Assembly: GCF_003609575.1 (NCBI RefSeq)
Contig: NZ_MBTA01000005.1
Coordinates: 100,918-164,917 of the forward strand
Origin: Pelobium manganitolerans
Lineage (GTDB): Bacteria > Bacteroidota > Bacteroidia > Sphingobacteriales > Sphingobacteriaceae
DNA length: 64,000 nt
Direction: 5' to 3'
A program made the position numbers and the translations under genes. The notes beneath the pieces are model-generated. The model saw only the letters and a program-made list of their open reading frames with translations, did no database searches and was not told where the DNA came from. Shown piece after piece: positions 9,235 through 18,760 of this stretch. Every line of letters begins with the position of its first letter. Positions within the stretch are counted from its first letter, which is position 1.

Positions 9235-10170
9235 ATGAAAGCTTACCAAACCCTCCTTTATTATTGCTATAGCCACATCCAGGATGCGGAGCAATACGCA
9301 GCAGATCATCTAAAATTTTGTAAATCCATCGGTTTAACCGGCCGCATCATTATCGCCGATGAAGGCCTTAACGGAACAGTTTCGGGCACTGTAGAAGCTT
9401 GTACAGCTTATATGGATTATGTGTATGCCGATGGCCGCTTTGGTGCAACTGAGTTTAAAATTGATGAGGTAGATGAACCCAGCTTTATTAAAATGCACTG
9501 CCGCTATAAAAAGGAAATTGTATACTCTGGTCTGCGCGACCCAAACTATATCGACCCGACAAAAGAAACCGGAAAGCATTTAGAGCCCACGGAGTTTATG
9601 GAAATGAAGGACCGCGACGATGTGGTGGTGTTGGATGTGCGCTCAAATTACGAGCACAGCATCGGTAAATTTAAAAACGCCGTTACTTTAGATATCGAAA
9701 ACTTCCGCGATTTTCCGGCAATGATTAACGAGCTGGCGCAGTACAAAGACAAAAAAATACTCACCTACTGCACAGGCGGCATCAAGTGCGAGAAAGCATC
9801 GGCATTGCTACTAAAAGAGGGTTTTAAAGATGTTTACCAGTTGCATGGGGGCATTATCAAATACGGTAAAGAAGCCGGCGGTAAAGATTTTGACGGCAAA
9901 TGTTATGTGTTTGATAACCGGATTGCGGTAGATGTAAACCAAGTGAACCCGGTAACTATTTCTACCTGCCGAAACTGCGGCAAAACCACTTCAAAAATGA
10001 TCAACTGTGCCAACCCCGAGTGCAATGAGCATTTTACGCAATGCGATGAATGCGGAACAGCTTTGGAAGGCGCATGTAGCACGGCATGTCAAAATCATCC
10101 GCGCAAGCGCGCGTATGACGGTACCGGCTATTACGTAAAAGTACCACAACCGGTAGGGTTGAAGGGTTAA
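9235..10170 (+). CDS. trhO: tRNA uridine-5 hydroxylase TrhO (rhodanese-like, YceA family)
   Basis: Oxygen-dependent hydroxylation of U34 in tRNA, the first step towards 5-oxyacetyl or 5-methoxy uridine. The 311 residues show an N-terminal acylphosphatase-like part with ADEGLNGTVSG (41-51). A rhodanese domain follows (VVLDVRSNYEH), with the catalytic loop YCTGGIKCEKA, Cys179 and Cys185. A Cys-rich tail (about 253-295, CRNCGK ... CANPEC ... CDECG) looks metal-binding and is typical of the longer family members. The start ATG at 9235 gives the normal family N-terminus (MKAYQTLLYYCY). Confidence 0.93.
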   Translation: MKAYQTLLYYCYSHIQDAEQYAADHLKFCKSIGLTGRIIIADEGLNGTVSGTVEACTAYMDYVYADGRFGATEFKIDEVDEPSFIKMHCRYKKEIVYSGLRDPNYIDPTKETGKHLEPTEFMEMKDRDDVVVLDVRSNYEHSIGKFKNAVTLDIENFRDFPAMINELAQYKDKKILTYCTGGIKCEKASALLLKEGFKDVYQLHGGIIKYGKEAGGKDFDGKCYVFDNRIAVDVNQVNPVTISTCRNCGKTTSKMINCANPECNEHFTQCDECGTALEGACSTACQNHPRKRAYDGTGYYVKVPQPVGLKG

Positions 10171-10203
10171 TATTATAGACAGGTAAATTTAGCTCCCGTT
10201 GAA

Positions 10204-10989
10204 ATGAAAGCAGTTCTAGTCTGTTTTATCATAGCTTTTGGATTTTTTCAAACGTACGCCCAAACCAAAGCAGATTTTGTAAAAGACGAATTTATTTACA
10301 AAGGCGACACTTTGCCGGTACGGGTGCTTTATCCTAAAGATTTTAACCCCGCCAATAAATATCCTTTAGTGCTGTTTTTGCATGGCCGGGGCGAAAGCGG
10401 CTCTGATAATGAGAAGCAATTAATGCACGGCGCCAACATGTTTTTAGATTCCGCTTTCCGCCAAGATTATCCGGCTGTGGTGGTGTTTCCGCAATGTGCA
10501 ACAGATAGCTATTGGGCCAATGTCAAAATTACTACAGACCAAAACGGCAAGCGCCATTTCAGCTTTCGCAAAAGTGGAAAGCCAACAAAGGCTATGACAC
10601 TTTTACTAAAATATCTGGACGAACGTTTAGCGGATAACCTTTATCTGGACCGGCAACGCTATTATGTTGGTGGCTTGTCTATGGGCGGTATGGGCACTTA
10701 TGAGTTGTTGCGCCGCAAAAGGCATAAATTTGCTGCTGCTTTCGCAATCTGCGGAGGCGACAATCCCAAAAATGTAAAGAAATATGACGATGTCCCTTTA
10801 TGGCTGTTCCACGGCGAAAAAGACGATGTGGTAGACCCTCAGTTTACAAAAAACATTGCTGCCGAACTGGAACGTAGAGGTGCAACCTATAAGTTAACCT
10901 TATACCCAAACGATAACCACAACAGTTGGGACAGCGCTTTTGCTGAAAAAGACCTTTTGCCTTGGTTGCTTAGCCACCGGCGTAAATAG
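10204..10989 (+). CDS. secreted alpha/beta hydrolase (esterase / dienelactone hydrolase-like)
   Basis: A 261-residue protein with a signal peptide (1-20, ending TYAQ), so periplasmic or exported. The alpha/beta-hydrolase fold is shown by LVLFLHGRGESG (oxyanion region, 55-66), the nucleophile elbow GGLSMGGMG with Ser159, an acid loop LFHGEKDDVVD (Asp208) and His239 in DNHNSWD. These fit the putative catalytic triad. Relatives act on feruloyl, acetyl-xylan or polyester substrates; the actual substrate is unknown. It lies 33 bp after trhO on the same strand. Confidence 0.85.
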   Translation: MKAVLVCFIIAFGFFQTYAQTKADFVKDEFIYKGDTLPVRVLYPKDFNPANKYPLVLFLHGRGESGSDNEKQLMHGANMFLDSAFRQDYPAVVVFPQCATDSYWANVKITTDQNGKRHFSFRKSGKPTKAMTLLLKYLDERLADNLYLDRQRYYVGGLSMGGMGTYELLRRKRHKFAAAFAICGGDNPKNVKKYDDVPLWLFHGEKDDVVDPQFTKNIAAELERRGATYKLTLYPNDNHNSWDSAFAEKDLLPWLLSHRRK

Positions 10990-11061
10990 TTTTTTGCAAA
11001 TATTGTGTGTTTTACATACAATCGGCAACTTATTTGTAGCGTTATAGCAAAAAGCAACATC

Positions 11062-11826
11062 ATGAAATCAGGATATTTTTACGCACTGGCCTTAACGCTC
11101 ATTTTTGGGTTTTACGCCTGTAGCTTAAAAAAAATAAATCGGAGCCACAACTCACAAAACTCGTTGGATTGGGCAGGCGTTTATACCGGCACCTTGCCCT
11201 GCGCAGATTGTGAGGGCATACAAACAGTAATCCGTTTAGATACCAACAACAACTATAAGATAGAAAGCACTTATTTGGGTAAGGATGAAAAACCTGATGT
11301 AAAAGAAGGAACTTTTAGCTGGGACAAAGACGGTGGCCGTTTAATGCTGAATAATGTAGAAAAAGGAACTTACCCAATTTACTATTTGGTGGGCGAAAAC
11401 CAGTTGGTACAGCTAGATTTAACCGGCAAACCCATCATGAGCGAGATGGCCAGCCGCTACATTCTTAAAAAAGAAGATAACGCCGTGGTCGAAAAATATT
11501 GGAAACTGGTAGAGCTAAACGGCAAGCCTGTGCAAGGTCCGGCAGAAGGCGAGCGCGAAGTGCACCTTATTTTAAAAGCAAACGGGAACGTGCAAGGCAA
11601 CGGCGGGTGCAACGGTTTTGGTGGTAAGTATGAGCTACAAGCCGGTAACCGCATTAAATTCTCGCAAGTTTTCTCTACAAAAATGGCCTGTCCAAATTTA
11701 GATACCGAAAACCAGTTTTTTGAGGTGTTAAACACCGCAGACAATTACACCATTGTAAATGATACGCTAAGCTTAAACAAAGCACGCATGGCGCCTTTAG
11801 CGAAATTTGTAGCAGTTTATTTATAG
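11062..11826 (+). CDS. lipoprotein with NlpE-type N-terminal domain and META/HslJ-type C-terminal domain
   Basis: The 254-residue product begins with a lipoprotein signal whose lipobox is GFYAC (Cys20). Residues ~35-135 match the NlpE copper-resistance/envelope-stress domain, with the hallmark TLPCADCEG. Residues ~150-254 match a META domain (GNGGCNGFGGKYE ... TKMACP). The start is placed at 11062 because an upstream in-frame start (11005) would bury the signal peptide. NlpE in E. coli senses surface contact and lipoprotein trafficking through Cpx, but no Cpx genes are nearby, so the role here is open. The gene converges with the lipoprotein gene ending at 11835. Confidence 0.85.
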   Translation: MKSGYFYALALTLIFGFYACSLKKINRSHNSQNSLDWAGVYTGTLPCADCEGIQTVIRLDTNNNYKIESTYLGKDEKPDVKEGTFSWDKDGGRLMLNNVEKGTYPIYYLVGENQLVQLDLTGKPIMSEMASRYILKKEDNAVVEKYWKLVELNGKPVQGPAEGEREVHLILKANGNVQGNGGCNGFGGKYELQAGNRIKFSQVFSTKMACPNLDTENQFFEVLNTADNYTIVNDTLSLNKARMAPLAKFVAVYL

Positions 11827-11834
11827 CCGCACAG

Positions 11835-13208
11835 CTAAAATAAAATCCGGCATAGCTCCTCGTAGCTGGTTATTTTGCCGTTGTTTACCCTCATTTTAAA
11901 AGTGTAGTCTCCGTTCTTTTGTGTTATTTTTTTAAAGTCATCAGGTTTAAAATAAGCCAAACGTTGGTCTGCAGTAAACCCTATTAGCAGGTTTTCTTTT
12001 GTGGGGTCAAAGCTGACGCTGTTGCTAAAATTAAAAATGGCGTTTCGCCCTTTCTCAATTAAGCGGATATGCTTTAGATGTATCGTTTTCCCATCTTCAT
12101 CCGTAAATTTTGCATTTAAGTTTACGGCCTTAGGGTACATGGTAGGTTTGTCAAAGTTGATGATGCCAAAATCTGATACGCTGAGCACCCGCATTATTTT
12201 TTCTTCTTCACTTAATTTGTTTGCGGGGTTCTCAAAAAAACTTTTCAGTCCCGCTTTCTCGTAAGCCTTATACTCTTTCTCGTAATTTTTCCATTGTTTC
12301 TCCACCAGTCGGCGCTCTTTCTCCATGCGTCTAATCTGTTTCGCATATTTTTTCCGATAGCTGTCCAGTGCATTATCGTAGTCTAATCCCTCTTTAAATG
12401 CCAAATAGCAAATCACGCTTTCTTCGCGGTGATGTTGCAGATAGTCAACATTGAAAGTGATTTTATAGGTGCCGTTGCCCAAGTCTTTCACATCGATAGA
12501 TGTTGCATCAAAGCCCGCATATTTATCGTTTACGGGCGTAAACAACACGTTTTTATATTTGCGCAACTCGGGTTGCTGCTCTTGGGCATCTTCTATTTCA
12601 AAGGCAAAACGTCCGGCTTTTTTAGGCGGCTCAGGTACTTTAGGCAATTTTTCTAAATCACTTTTTAAGGTACTTATCTGAGGTTTGCTTTTCCCAGTTT
12701 CGGTCCACTTTCCAGTTAAAGTATCTTCGTAAATATTATAGTAACCGTTTTCGAAGCTAATCTGGTTAATGCTAATTTTCTGTTCCGGATTTACAAACAG
12801 CGCTTTTCCGCCTGCGCTGGCGTCAATATCTACCATTCCGGCAGTTTCAAAAACCTGATCTTTTCCGTCGGCATAAATTTCCATCGGTATGCCAGCTATG
12901 TAAACCTCAAAAGCGTTCGAAAACTCGCGGTAACGCAGCACCACAGGATCTTTTACCACTTTCCCATCGGCATCTAAAAAAGCATTTTTAGGAATGTGCA
13001 ACTGGCTACCAGAAACGTGAATTATGACGGTATCTGCATTCGGGTTGATGTGGTAAATCTGATAAGCAACTTGTAAAGCGGGTAGGGGGCTATCGATAAT
13101 TTTTTTTGTTTCGCGCGTATCACCTGGCGCAACTTGTTTGGTGTTTTTGGGCCTTTGGTTACAGGCAAGGGCCAGCAAAGCCAGGATAAATAAAGGCAGT
13201 TTTAACAT
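11835..13208 (-). CDS. lipoprotein of unknown function
   Basis: I do not recognise the family. The 457 residues start MLKLPLFILALLALAC, a lipoprotein signal with Cys16. An ATG 27 bp further upstream is in frame but would spoil the signal. Residues ~50-140 are rich in beta-prone segments, with IHVSGSQLHIPKNAFLDADGK near the start; that pattern resembles surface or adhesion-type lipoproteins of Bacteroidota. Residues ~270-340 are strongly charged and probably helical (KKYAKQIRRMEKERRLVEKQWKNYEKEYKAYEK split by turns), suggesting a coiled coil. The C-terminal part returns to beta strands. It converges with the NlpE/META gene with 8 bp between stops. Confidence 0.75.
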   Translation of the reverse strand: MLKLPLFILALLALACNQRPKNTKQVAPGDTRETKKIIDSPLPALQVAYQIYHINPNADTVIIHVSGSQLHIPKNAFLDADGKVVKDPVVLRYREFSNAFEVYIAGIPMEIYADGKDQVFETAGMVDIDASAGGKALFVNPEQKISINQISFENGYYNIYEDTLTGKWTETGKSKPQISTLKSDLEKLPKVPEPPKKAGRFAFEIEDAQEQQPELRKYKNVLFTPVNDKYAGFDATSIDVKDLGNGTYKITFNVDYLQHHREESVICYLAFKEGLDYDNALDSYRKKYAKQIRRMEKERRLVEKQWKNYEKEYKAYEKAGLKSFFENPANKLSEEEKIMRVLSVSDFGIINFDKPTMYPKAVNLNAKFTDEDGKTIHLKHIRLIEKGRNAIFNFSNSVSFDPTKENLLIGFTADQRLAYFKPDDFKKITQKNGDYTFKMRVNNGKITSYEELCRILF

Positions 13209-13268
13209 ATGGTTTTTAAAAGGTTTATAAACCATAAATTAACAGCTTTAGATGTTTTGTTTAAATAC

Positions 13269-13721
13269 CTAAGGTTGGGTATTTTCTTTGGCTTTAGCAG
13301 GCCGACTGTGTTTTTCGTAATTGATAATCACCACCAAATCTTCAGTACCGGTTTGCTTTAATCCGTGCGAACTTCCCGGTCGCGTTAAAATAGCGTCGCC
13401 GGCTTTAACGGTAAAACTTTTGCCGTTCAAAGTCATTTCGCCCGTTCCGCTTACGATATAGTAGATTTCATCTTCTTTCTGCTGGTGGTAACCGATGGCA
13501 GAACCCGGCTTAAAAACCCGCTTTTTAAATATCAGGTTTAGCTCCGGTGCCTTAGCAAAAAAGTGGTAACCCGTAGTTTCGCCACCACCGTTGTGGGTGC
13601 CGGCCTGCTTAACGCCAATTGTTGCTTCATGCTCTACTAAAGAAACATTATCTTGTGAAAAGGCGATTGTTGCGGTAAATACGCAAACAAAAAAGGTTAA
13701 AACACTGTAGGTAACTTTCAT
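13269..13721 (-). CDS. secreted single-domain cupin
   Basis: A 150-residue protein with a signal peptide (MKVTYSVLTFFVCVFTATIAFSQ). A single beta-barrel cupin domain follows, with metal-ligand motifs GSAIGYHQQKEDEIYYIVSG (motif 1: H, H/Q, E) and GSSHGLKQTG (motif 2 His). Such proteins bind a metal and a small ligand; the substrate is unknown. The start at 13721 is chosen over a longer in-frame start at 13832 because it begins the signal peptide. It lies between the unknown lipoprotein and the divergent nuo operon. Confidence 0.8.
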   Translation of the reverse strand: MKVTYSVLTFFVCVFTATIAFSQDNVSLVEHEATIGVKQAGTHNGGGETTGYHFFAKAPELNLIFKKRVFKPGSAIGYHQQKEDEIYYIVSGTGEMTLNGKSFTVKAGDAILTRPGSSHGLKQTGTEDLVVIINYEKHSRPAKAKENTQP

Positions 13722-14023
13722 CCTGGGGCGATATTGTTGCTTTTTTATCTGGCAAAATACAACAATTCTCTGAACATAATTATGCCTAACAAAAGCAAAA
13801 CAAGCTACAACCTTTACCCTCGGGCGTTGCATTGTATCCCTCTAGCGCAAATGCCCGACAAATATTACAGCAATATGATGCTGAAACCGAGCATCAATAA
13901 TTTGTATTTCCTTTCTAAAAATCTTTATATCAATATTTTAAAAATTATTTATCGATACAAAAATAGCTTTAAAATAAATGTCTATTAATTTAGTAGAGTT
14001 TATTAACTTGCGGCCGTTTTACT

Positions 14024-14031
14024 TAGCTTTG
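14024..14031 (+). promoter_or_regulatory. candidate -7 element for the nuoH-N operon
   Basis: TAGCTTTG fits TAnnTTTG and is followed by GC, as in many Bacteroidota promoters, 22 bp before the nuoH start. A TTG at 14008-14010 is only 13 bp upstream. The element sits immediately ahead of the first nuo gene in this window and is the natural start of the transcript. Confidence 0.5.
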
Positions 14032-14053
14032 CAGCGGAAATACAACTATTGCA

Positions 14054-15124
14054 TTGAACTTTTACCTACTATACATTTTAGTCGCTTTAGCCATCTTCGG
14101 TTTTATTGCCGCCTTCGCTTTGTTTAGCGTGTATGCCGAGCGTAAAGTGTCTGCTTTTATACAGGATCGTTTGGGGCCAATGGAAGTAGGTAAATATGGC
14201 GTGTTGCAAACCGCGGCAGATATTCTAAAGCTTATCCAAAAAGAATACATTGTGCCAACCCTTGCTGATAAGGTTTTGTTCGGTTTGGCGCCTATCATCA
14301 TATTTTTAGCCGTTTATTTAGGTTTTGTAGCCCTGCCCTGGGCACCCGGATTGGTGCCAGCAAGCATGAACTTTGGCGTGTTTTACGTATTTGCCATTAT
14401 ATCTGTGGAAGCCCTAGGCATTATGATGGCCGGCTGGGGCTCAAACAACAAGTACAGCTTATTGGGCGCCGTGCGTTCTGTTGCACAAATTGTGTCTTAC
14501 GAAATTCCAATCGGGTTTGCCATTATCTCTGCCGTGATGATTGCCCAAACCCTCGATTTGCAAGTTATTAATCAAAACCAAGGTGTGCTGGCCACTGCGC
14601 CTGTACAGTTTTTAGGTTTTATAGATGTAAAAGCCGTGGGTGGCATTTTGGCGTGGAATGTTTTTCAGGCGCCGCACCTTTTGGTGGCCTACGTGATTTA
14701 TTTTATCGCCTCTTTGGCCGAGTGTAACCGGGCACCTTTTGATTTGCCCGAAGCAGAATCTGAATTGGTAGCCGGTTTTCATACCGAATATAGCGGAATG
14801 CGCTTTGCCTTTATTTTCTTGGCCGAGTACGCCATGATGTTTTTGGTCGCCATGTTGGGCGTAACCTTATTTTTAGGTGGCTGGAACACGCCATTGCCAA
14901 ACATCGGCACGCTAAAATTAGCCAATTATACCACCGGTTTATTTTGGGGTATTTTTTGGATGATGGCAAAATGCCTAACCGTGGTAGGCGTGCAAATGTG
15001 GATACGTTGGACTTTGCCGCGCTTGCGTGTAGATCAGCTGATGACGCTCTGCTGGAAAATATTAACACCATTGGCATTTTTATGCTTGGTAATCTCAGGG
15101 ATTTGGAAGCTACTTTTGTTTTAA
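14054..15124 (+). CDS. nuoH: NADH-quinone oxidoreductase subunit H
   Basis: Membrane subunit of complex I at the junction with the hydrophilic arm, forming part of the quinone chamber. The 356 residues show about eight membrane helices and the conserved loops [23 protein letters not shown] and [21 protein letters not shown] with its acidic cluster. The reading frame offers no ATG; TTG at 14054 is the likely start (an ATT just before is less likely). It opens a tight nuoH-I-J-K-L-M-N series, whereas nuoA-G are absent upstream, where a cupin gene is divergent instead. Confidence 0.94.
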   Translation: MNFYLLYILVALAIFGFIAAFALFSVYAERKVSAFIQDRLGPMEVGKYGVLQTAADILKLIQKEYIVPTLADKVLFGLAPIIIFLAVYLGFVALPWAPGLVPASMNFGVFYVFAIISVEALGIMMAGWGSNNKYSLLGAVRSVAQIVSYEIPIGFAIISAVMIAQTLDLQVINQNQGVLATAPVQFLGFIDVKAVGGILAWNVFQAPHLLVAYVIYFIASLAECNRAPFDLPEAESELVAGFHTEYSGMRFAFIFLAEYAMMFLVAMLGVTLFLGGWNTPLPNIGTLKLANYTTGLFWGIFWMMAKCLTVVGVQMWIRWTLPRLRVDQLMTLCWKILTPLAFLCLVISGIWKLLLF

Positions 15125-15125
15125 C

Positions 15126-15701
15126 ATGATTTTAAAAACGGCATTTAAGGGTTTACAAACATCATGGAAAGGCTTGGTACTTACGCTAAAGCACTTTTTT
15201 GAGGCACGCAAGTCTAAAGTAGTGGCCGATGTAAAATCGCCGAATTACTTTGACCAACAAAACGGAATTGCCACCGTGCAGTACCCGCGCCAAGAACTGC
15301 CGGTGCCAGAAGTAGGGCGTTACCAACTAGATGTGGTAATTGATGATTGTATCGTGTGCGATTTATGCGCCAAAATTTGCCCCGTAGATTGCATAGAAAT
15401 AGAAAGTATTAAGGCTACAGAGGCCATCGGCAAAACATCAGATGGGTCTGTTAAACGTTTATATGCCGCCAAGTTTGATATTGATATGGCTAAATGTATG
15501 TTCTGCGGTTTGTGTACCACGGTATGCCCTACAGAATGTATCACCATGACCAATGGTTACGACCGTAGCTTTAGTTTGGTGACGGATTTGACCTACCATT
15601 TCTCTGATATGACAGAGGAGGAAGCAGAATTAAGGCGCGAGGAATTGGAAGCACAATTAGCAGAAAGAAAAGCGGCAAAAGAAGCGGCTATGAAGAAATA
15701 G
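15126..15701 (+). CDS. nuoI: NADH-quinone oxidoreductase subunit I (two 4Fe-4S clusters)
   Basis: Carries iron-sulfur clusters N6a/N6b that pass electrons towards the quinone site. The 191 residues hold two ferredoxin motifs, Cys75-x2-Cys78-x2-Cys81-x3-Cys85 and Cys124-x2-Cys127-x2-Cys130-x3-Cys134. The C-terminal ~30 residues are a charged Glu/Ala/Lys helix. The ATG is 1 nt after the nuoH stop. A 163-bp gap, unusual for this operon, separates it from nuoJ. Confidence 0.96.
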   Translation: MILKTAFKGLQTSWKGLVLTLKHFFEARKSKVVADVKSPNYFDQQNGIATVQYPRQELPVPEVGRYQLDVVIDDCIVCDLCAKICPVDCIEIESIKATEAIGKTSDGSVKRLYAAKFDIDMAKCMFCGLCTTVCPTECITMTNGYDRSFSLVTDLTYHFSDMTEEEAELRREELEAQLAERKAAKEAAMKK

Positions 15702-15864
15702 GAGCGTGCGCCATGTTAATCCGCCGGGTGGCGGAGAAACATTTCACAAACAGCCGTGCAATGCTATAAGTAGACTCTGTTTTTGAGATTTCTCGTACCT
15801 CGAAAGTACAAAATTGATATTAAATGAAAGGCCGTGTGAAACGCCTAATTTTTTTAAAAATATC
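15702..15864. other. nuoI-nuoJ gap with a small hairpin and possible repeat relic
   Basis: The spacer holds CCGCCGGGTGGCGG at about 15721-15734, a short GC-rich stem-loop (CCGCC/GGCGG), and GAGATTTCTCGTACCTCGAAA around 15786-15806. The latter resembles the dispersed GAGATTTCTC...TCGAAATGAC intergenic repeats I associate with Sphingobacteriaceae; this is memory, not a search result. No open frame with a plausible start is seen. Confidence 0.4.
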
Positions 15865-16413
15865 GTGATAGAACAAGTTATATTCTACATTTTAACAGCA
15901 ATAGCCATTGGCAGTGCGGCCTTTGTGGTAACAAGCCAGCATTTGGTGCGCTCGGTATTTATGTTTTTTGTAACGCTTTTTGCCGTGGCAGGTCTGTATG
16001 TTTTTGCGTTGGCAGATTTTGTGGCGCTGACACAGATTGTCATTTATGTAGGCGGCGTACTGGTTTTGCTATTGTTCGCGTTCTTGCTCTCCAGCAAAAA
16101 TTCTTTAGATGCCATCTCCGAAATTCCGTCCGGCTTGCTCTCCGCAAACCGATTGCCGGCGGTGTTTATCGCGCTAGCATTTTTTGCGCTACTATATTAT
16201 GTGTTTAACAGCGTTAACTTCGAAAGCTTAAACTGGATACAACAAGCAAAAGCACAAAATAACATCATCAGCGTAAGCGATAATACGGTGCGCAACATTG
16301 GTGTAAACTTGATGAGCAAATACCTGTTGCCTTTAGAACTGGTTTCTATTTTACTGATGATGGCCTTAATTGGCGCGGCGCACATTGCCAGAAAGGAACC
16401 CAAAACGCCATGA
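15865..16413 (+). CDS. nuoJ: NADH-quinone oxidoreductase subunit J
   Basis: Five-helix membrane subunit of complex I. The 183-residue form begins at GTG 15865 with IEQVIFYILTAIAIGSAAFVV, the normal family N-terminus. An upstream TTG (15814) would add 17 residues that do not match the family. The conserved third helix (YVFALADFVALTQIVIYVGG) with its pi-bulge region is present. The last 4 bp overlap nuoK. Confidence 0.92.
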   Translation: MIEQVIFYILTAIAIGSAAFVVTSQHLVRSVFMFFVTLFAVAGLYVFALADFVALTQIVIYVGGVLVLLLFAFLLSSKNSLDAISEIPSGLLSANRLPAVFIALAFFALLYYVFNSVNFESLNWIQQAKAQNNIISVSDNTVRNIGVNLMSKYLLPLELVSILLMMALIGAAHIARKEPKTP

Positions 16414-16715
16414 TTACCTTGCAACATTTTCTGCTGATTAGCGCGGCCTTGTTTGCGCTAGGTTTGTACGGTGTAATTACCCGCAGAAACGCCATTCAAA
16501 TTTTAATGGGTATCGAGCTGATGATCAACGCATCCATCTTAAATATGGTGGCTTTTTCAAAATTTGACCGTGCCGAAAATACCGGGCAGGTTTTCGGTCT
16601 TTTCATTATCATCCTGGCAGCCGTTGCCGTTGCCGTAGCGCTGGTCATCATCATGAATTTGTATAAACGCGTGCAAACTATTGATCCGTCAAAAACTAAA
16701 AGCTTAAAAGGATAA
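16410..16715 (+). CDS. nuoK: NADH-quinone oxidoreductase subunit K
   Basis: Three-helix membrane subunit carrying a proton-channel Glu. The 101 residues include GVITRRNAIQILMGIELMINA (Glu in helix 2) and a second acidic or polar position in the third helix, of normal family length. ATG overlaps the nuoJ stop (ATGA) and its own stop overlaps the nuoL start. Confidence 0.95.
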   Translation: MITLQHFLLISAALFALGLYGVITRRNAIQILMGIELMINASILNMVAFSKFDRAENTGQVFGLFIIILAAVAVAVALVIIMNLYKRVQTIDPSKTKSLKG

Positions 16716-18760
16716 TGGAGCAATATTTTACCGATTCTCAGCTCTTGTACCTCGCGCTAATAACCATTACGGCGCCCTTCCTTTCCTTTCTGTTTGGGCA
16801 GTTTTTTAAAAAATATGCGGTGCTTTGGGGCATCTCCAGCATCAGCATCAGCTTAGTTACCTCCGTTTTGCTGTTTTTTAGCGTGTGGCAAAATCAGGTT
16901 TTGCATTACAGCTTTAGCTGGATTAAATTGGCCAACATACAAATCAACCTCGGCTTCCTGCTAAATAATCTGAGTGTGATTATGCTGGTGCTGGTGTCGT
17001 TCATCGCTTTGCTGGTGCATATCTATTCGGTGGAGTATATCCGCAAAGACGCGCTCAAATACCGTTACTTCTCGTACCTCAGCTTGTTCTGTTTTGCCAT
17101 GCTCTGCGTGGTGATGGCCGATAACCTCTTTTTACTTTACGCATTTTGGGAGCTGGTAGGCTTTGCATCTTACCTGCTTATTGGTTTTTGGTTTACAAAA
17201 CGACGCGCCGTACATGCCAATAAAAAAGCTTTTGTAATGAATAGGGTAGGCGATGTGGGCTTTTTGGTAGGCATCATGATATTGCTGGCACAATTTGGCA
17301 CCGTTGATTTGCAGACTTTGTTCGCAGAGAACGGACTAATCCATTCGTCTTTTGTACAAAACGGATTATGGGTAAGCCCGTTCCGTTCTATGCCATCGGC
17401 ATGGTTGACCATTGCGGGCGTTTGCTTTTTATTGGGGGCGGCTGGTAAATCGGCGCAGTTTCCATTGCACTCTTGGTTGCCGGATGCCATGCAGGGGCCA
17501 ACCGCGGTTTCCTCTCTAATCCACGCGGCAACCATGGTAGCAGCCGGCGTGTTTTTGCTCTTGCGCATTTCCCCACTTTTTAACGAAGCTGTGCTTACAC
17601 TGATGGCTTCCATCGGTTTGTTAACCGCTTTTATGGCAGCAAGCATCGCGCTTACGCAAACGGATATTAAAAAAGTATTGGCATTTTCTACCATCTCTCA
17701 GTTGGGCTTTATGGTGCTGGCCGTAGGCGTACAAGATAATGCTTCGGCTATCTTCCACCTCTCTACCCATGCGTTTTTTAAATGTTTACTGTTTTTAGCA
17801 GCGGGGATGGTAATCCATCAGTTGCACCATGTAAAAGAATACACCGAAACAAAGTTCGACGAACAGGATATGGCCAATATGGGCGGTTTATTTAAGCGTA
17901 TGCCTTTAACCGCGGTGGTATTTATTATTGCCGCCTTGGCTTTGGCGGGCTTGCCTTTTACCTCAGGCTTTTTGTCCAAAGACGGCATTTTAATTAGCGT
18001 TTTTGATTGGGCAGGGCACCGTGGAGGCTTATTCTGGATTTTTCCTTTGCTGGTATCCATCACCTCTTGGCTCACTACTTTTTACATCTTTAGGTTAATT
18101 TTTAAAACCTTTTTTGGCGATTTCCGCTTGCCCAACATCATCAACGTCCGGGCAGAGGAGATGCACCTGCACGACCCTAACAACTGGATGAAAGTGCCGG
18201 CAGTAATACTGGCAGTTTGTTGCTTGGGATTGGTTTTCGCCATCAATCCGCTCAGCTTAGAAAGTTCGTGGCTGCATCACGCTTTTGTGCAACAAGCGCA
18301 TGAAAACGGATTGCTGCACCTACTGGTGCCGGTTTATATCAACGTGTTAAGCGTTGTGCTCATCATCGCAGCTTATTATATATACGCGCAGGGTCGCATC
18401 ACTTTTAGCAATCAGCGTACATGGTACTATCAATTTTCTTATCAGCAATGGTATTTCAATTGGCTGTACGATAAAAAATTGGTGGCGCTGGTGCTGTGGA
18501 AAAGTAAAATGGCCTTTTGGTTTGATCGTTACGTAATCGACGGGCTAGTCCATTTTTCGGCAAAAGCCGCACTTTTTATGTCGCGCTTAAGCGATTTTTG
18601 CGACCGCTATTTGGTAGACGGCGCGGTAAACGGTATTGCAAGCATCATGTCGCGCTTTAGCGTTTGGTTTAGGTCTATGCAAAACGGCAAGTTACAGCAT
18701 TATTTTGTGTGGATGCTGCTTTTATTCTTAGGGTTTATGATTTTTAAAATAATAATCTGA
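16715..18760 (+). CDS. nuoL: NADH-quinone oxidoreductase subunit L
   Basis: Antiporter-like proton-pumping subunit with the long amphipathic lateral helix at its C-terminus. The 681 residues show FWELVGFASYLLIGFW, NRVGDVGFLVG, HSWLPDAMQGPTAVSSLIHAATMV and LAFSTISQLGFM, the typical lysine- and glutamate-containing channel helices. The C-terminal ~150 residues carry the lateral helix and a final membrane anchor. It overlaps nuoK and nuoM by single bases, so translation is coupled. Confidence 0.96.
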   Translation: MEQYFTDSQLLYLALITITAPFLSFLFGQFFKKYAVLWGISSISISLVTSVLLFFSVWQNQVLHYSFSWIKLANIQINLGFLLNNLSVIMLVLVSFIALLVHIYSVEYIRKDALKYRYFSYLSLFCFAMLCVVMADNLFLLYAFWELVGFASYLLIGFWFTKRRAVHANKKAFVMNRVGDVGFLVGIMILLAQFGTVDLQTLFAENGLIHSSFVQNGLWVSPFRSMPSAWLTIAGVCFLLGAAGKSAQFPLHSWLPDAMQGPTAVSSLIHAATMVAAGVFLLLRISPLFNEAVLTLMASIGLLTAFMAASIALTQTDIKKVLAFSTISQLGFMVLAVGVQDNASAIFHLSTHAFFKCLLFLAAGMVIHQLHHVKEYTETKFDEQDMANMGGLFKRMPLTAVVFIIAALALAGLPFTSGFLSKDGILISVFDWAGHRGGLFWIFPLLVSITSWLTTFYIFRLIFKTFFGDFRLPNIINVRAEEMHLHDPNNWMKVPAVILAVCCLGLVFAINPLSLESSWLHHAFVQQAHENGLLHLLVPVYINVLSVVLIIAAYYIYAQGRITFSNQRTWYYQFSYQQWYFNWLYDKKLVALVLWKSKMAFWFDRYVIDGLVHFSAKAALFMSRLSDFCDRYLVDGAVNGIASIMSRFSVWFRSMQNGKLQHYFVWMLLLFLGFMIFKIII

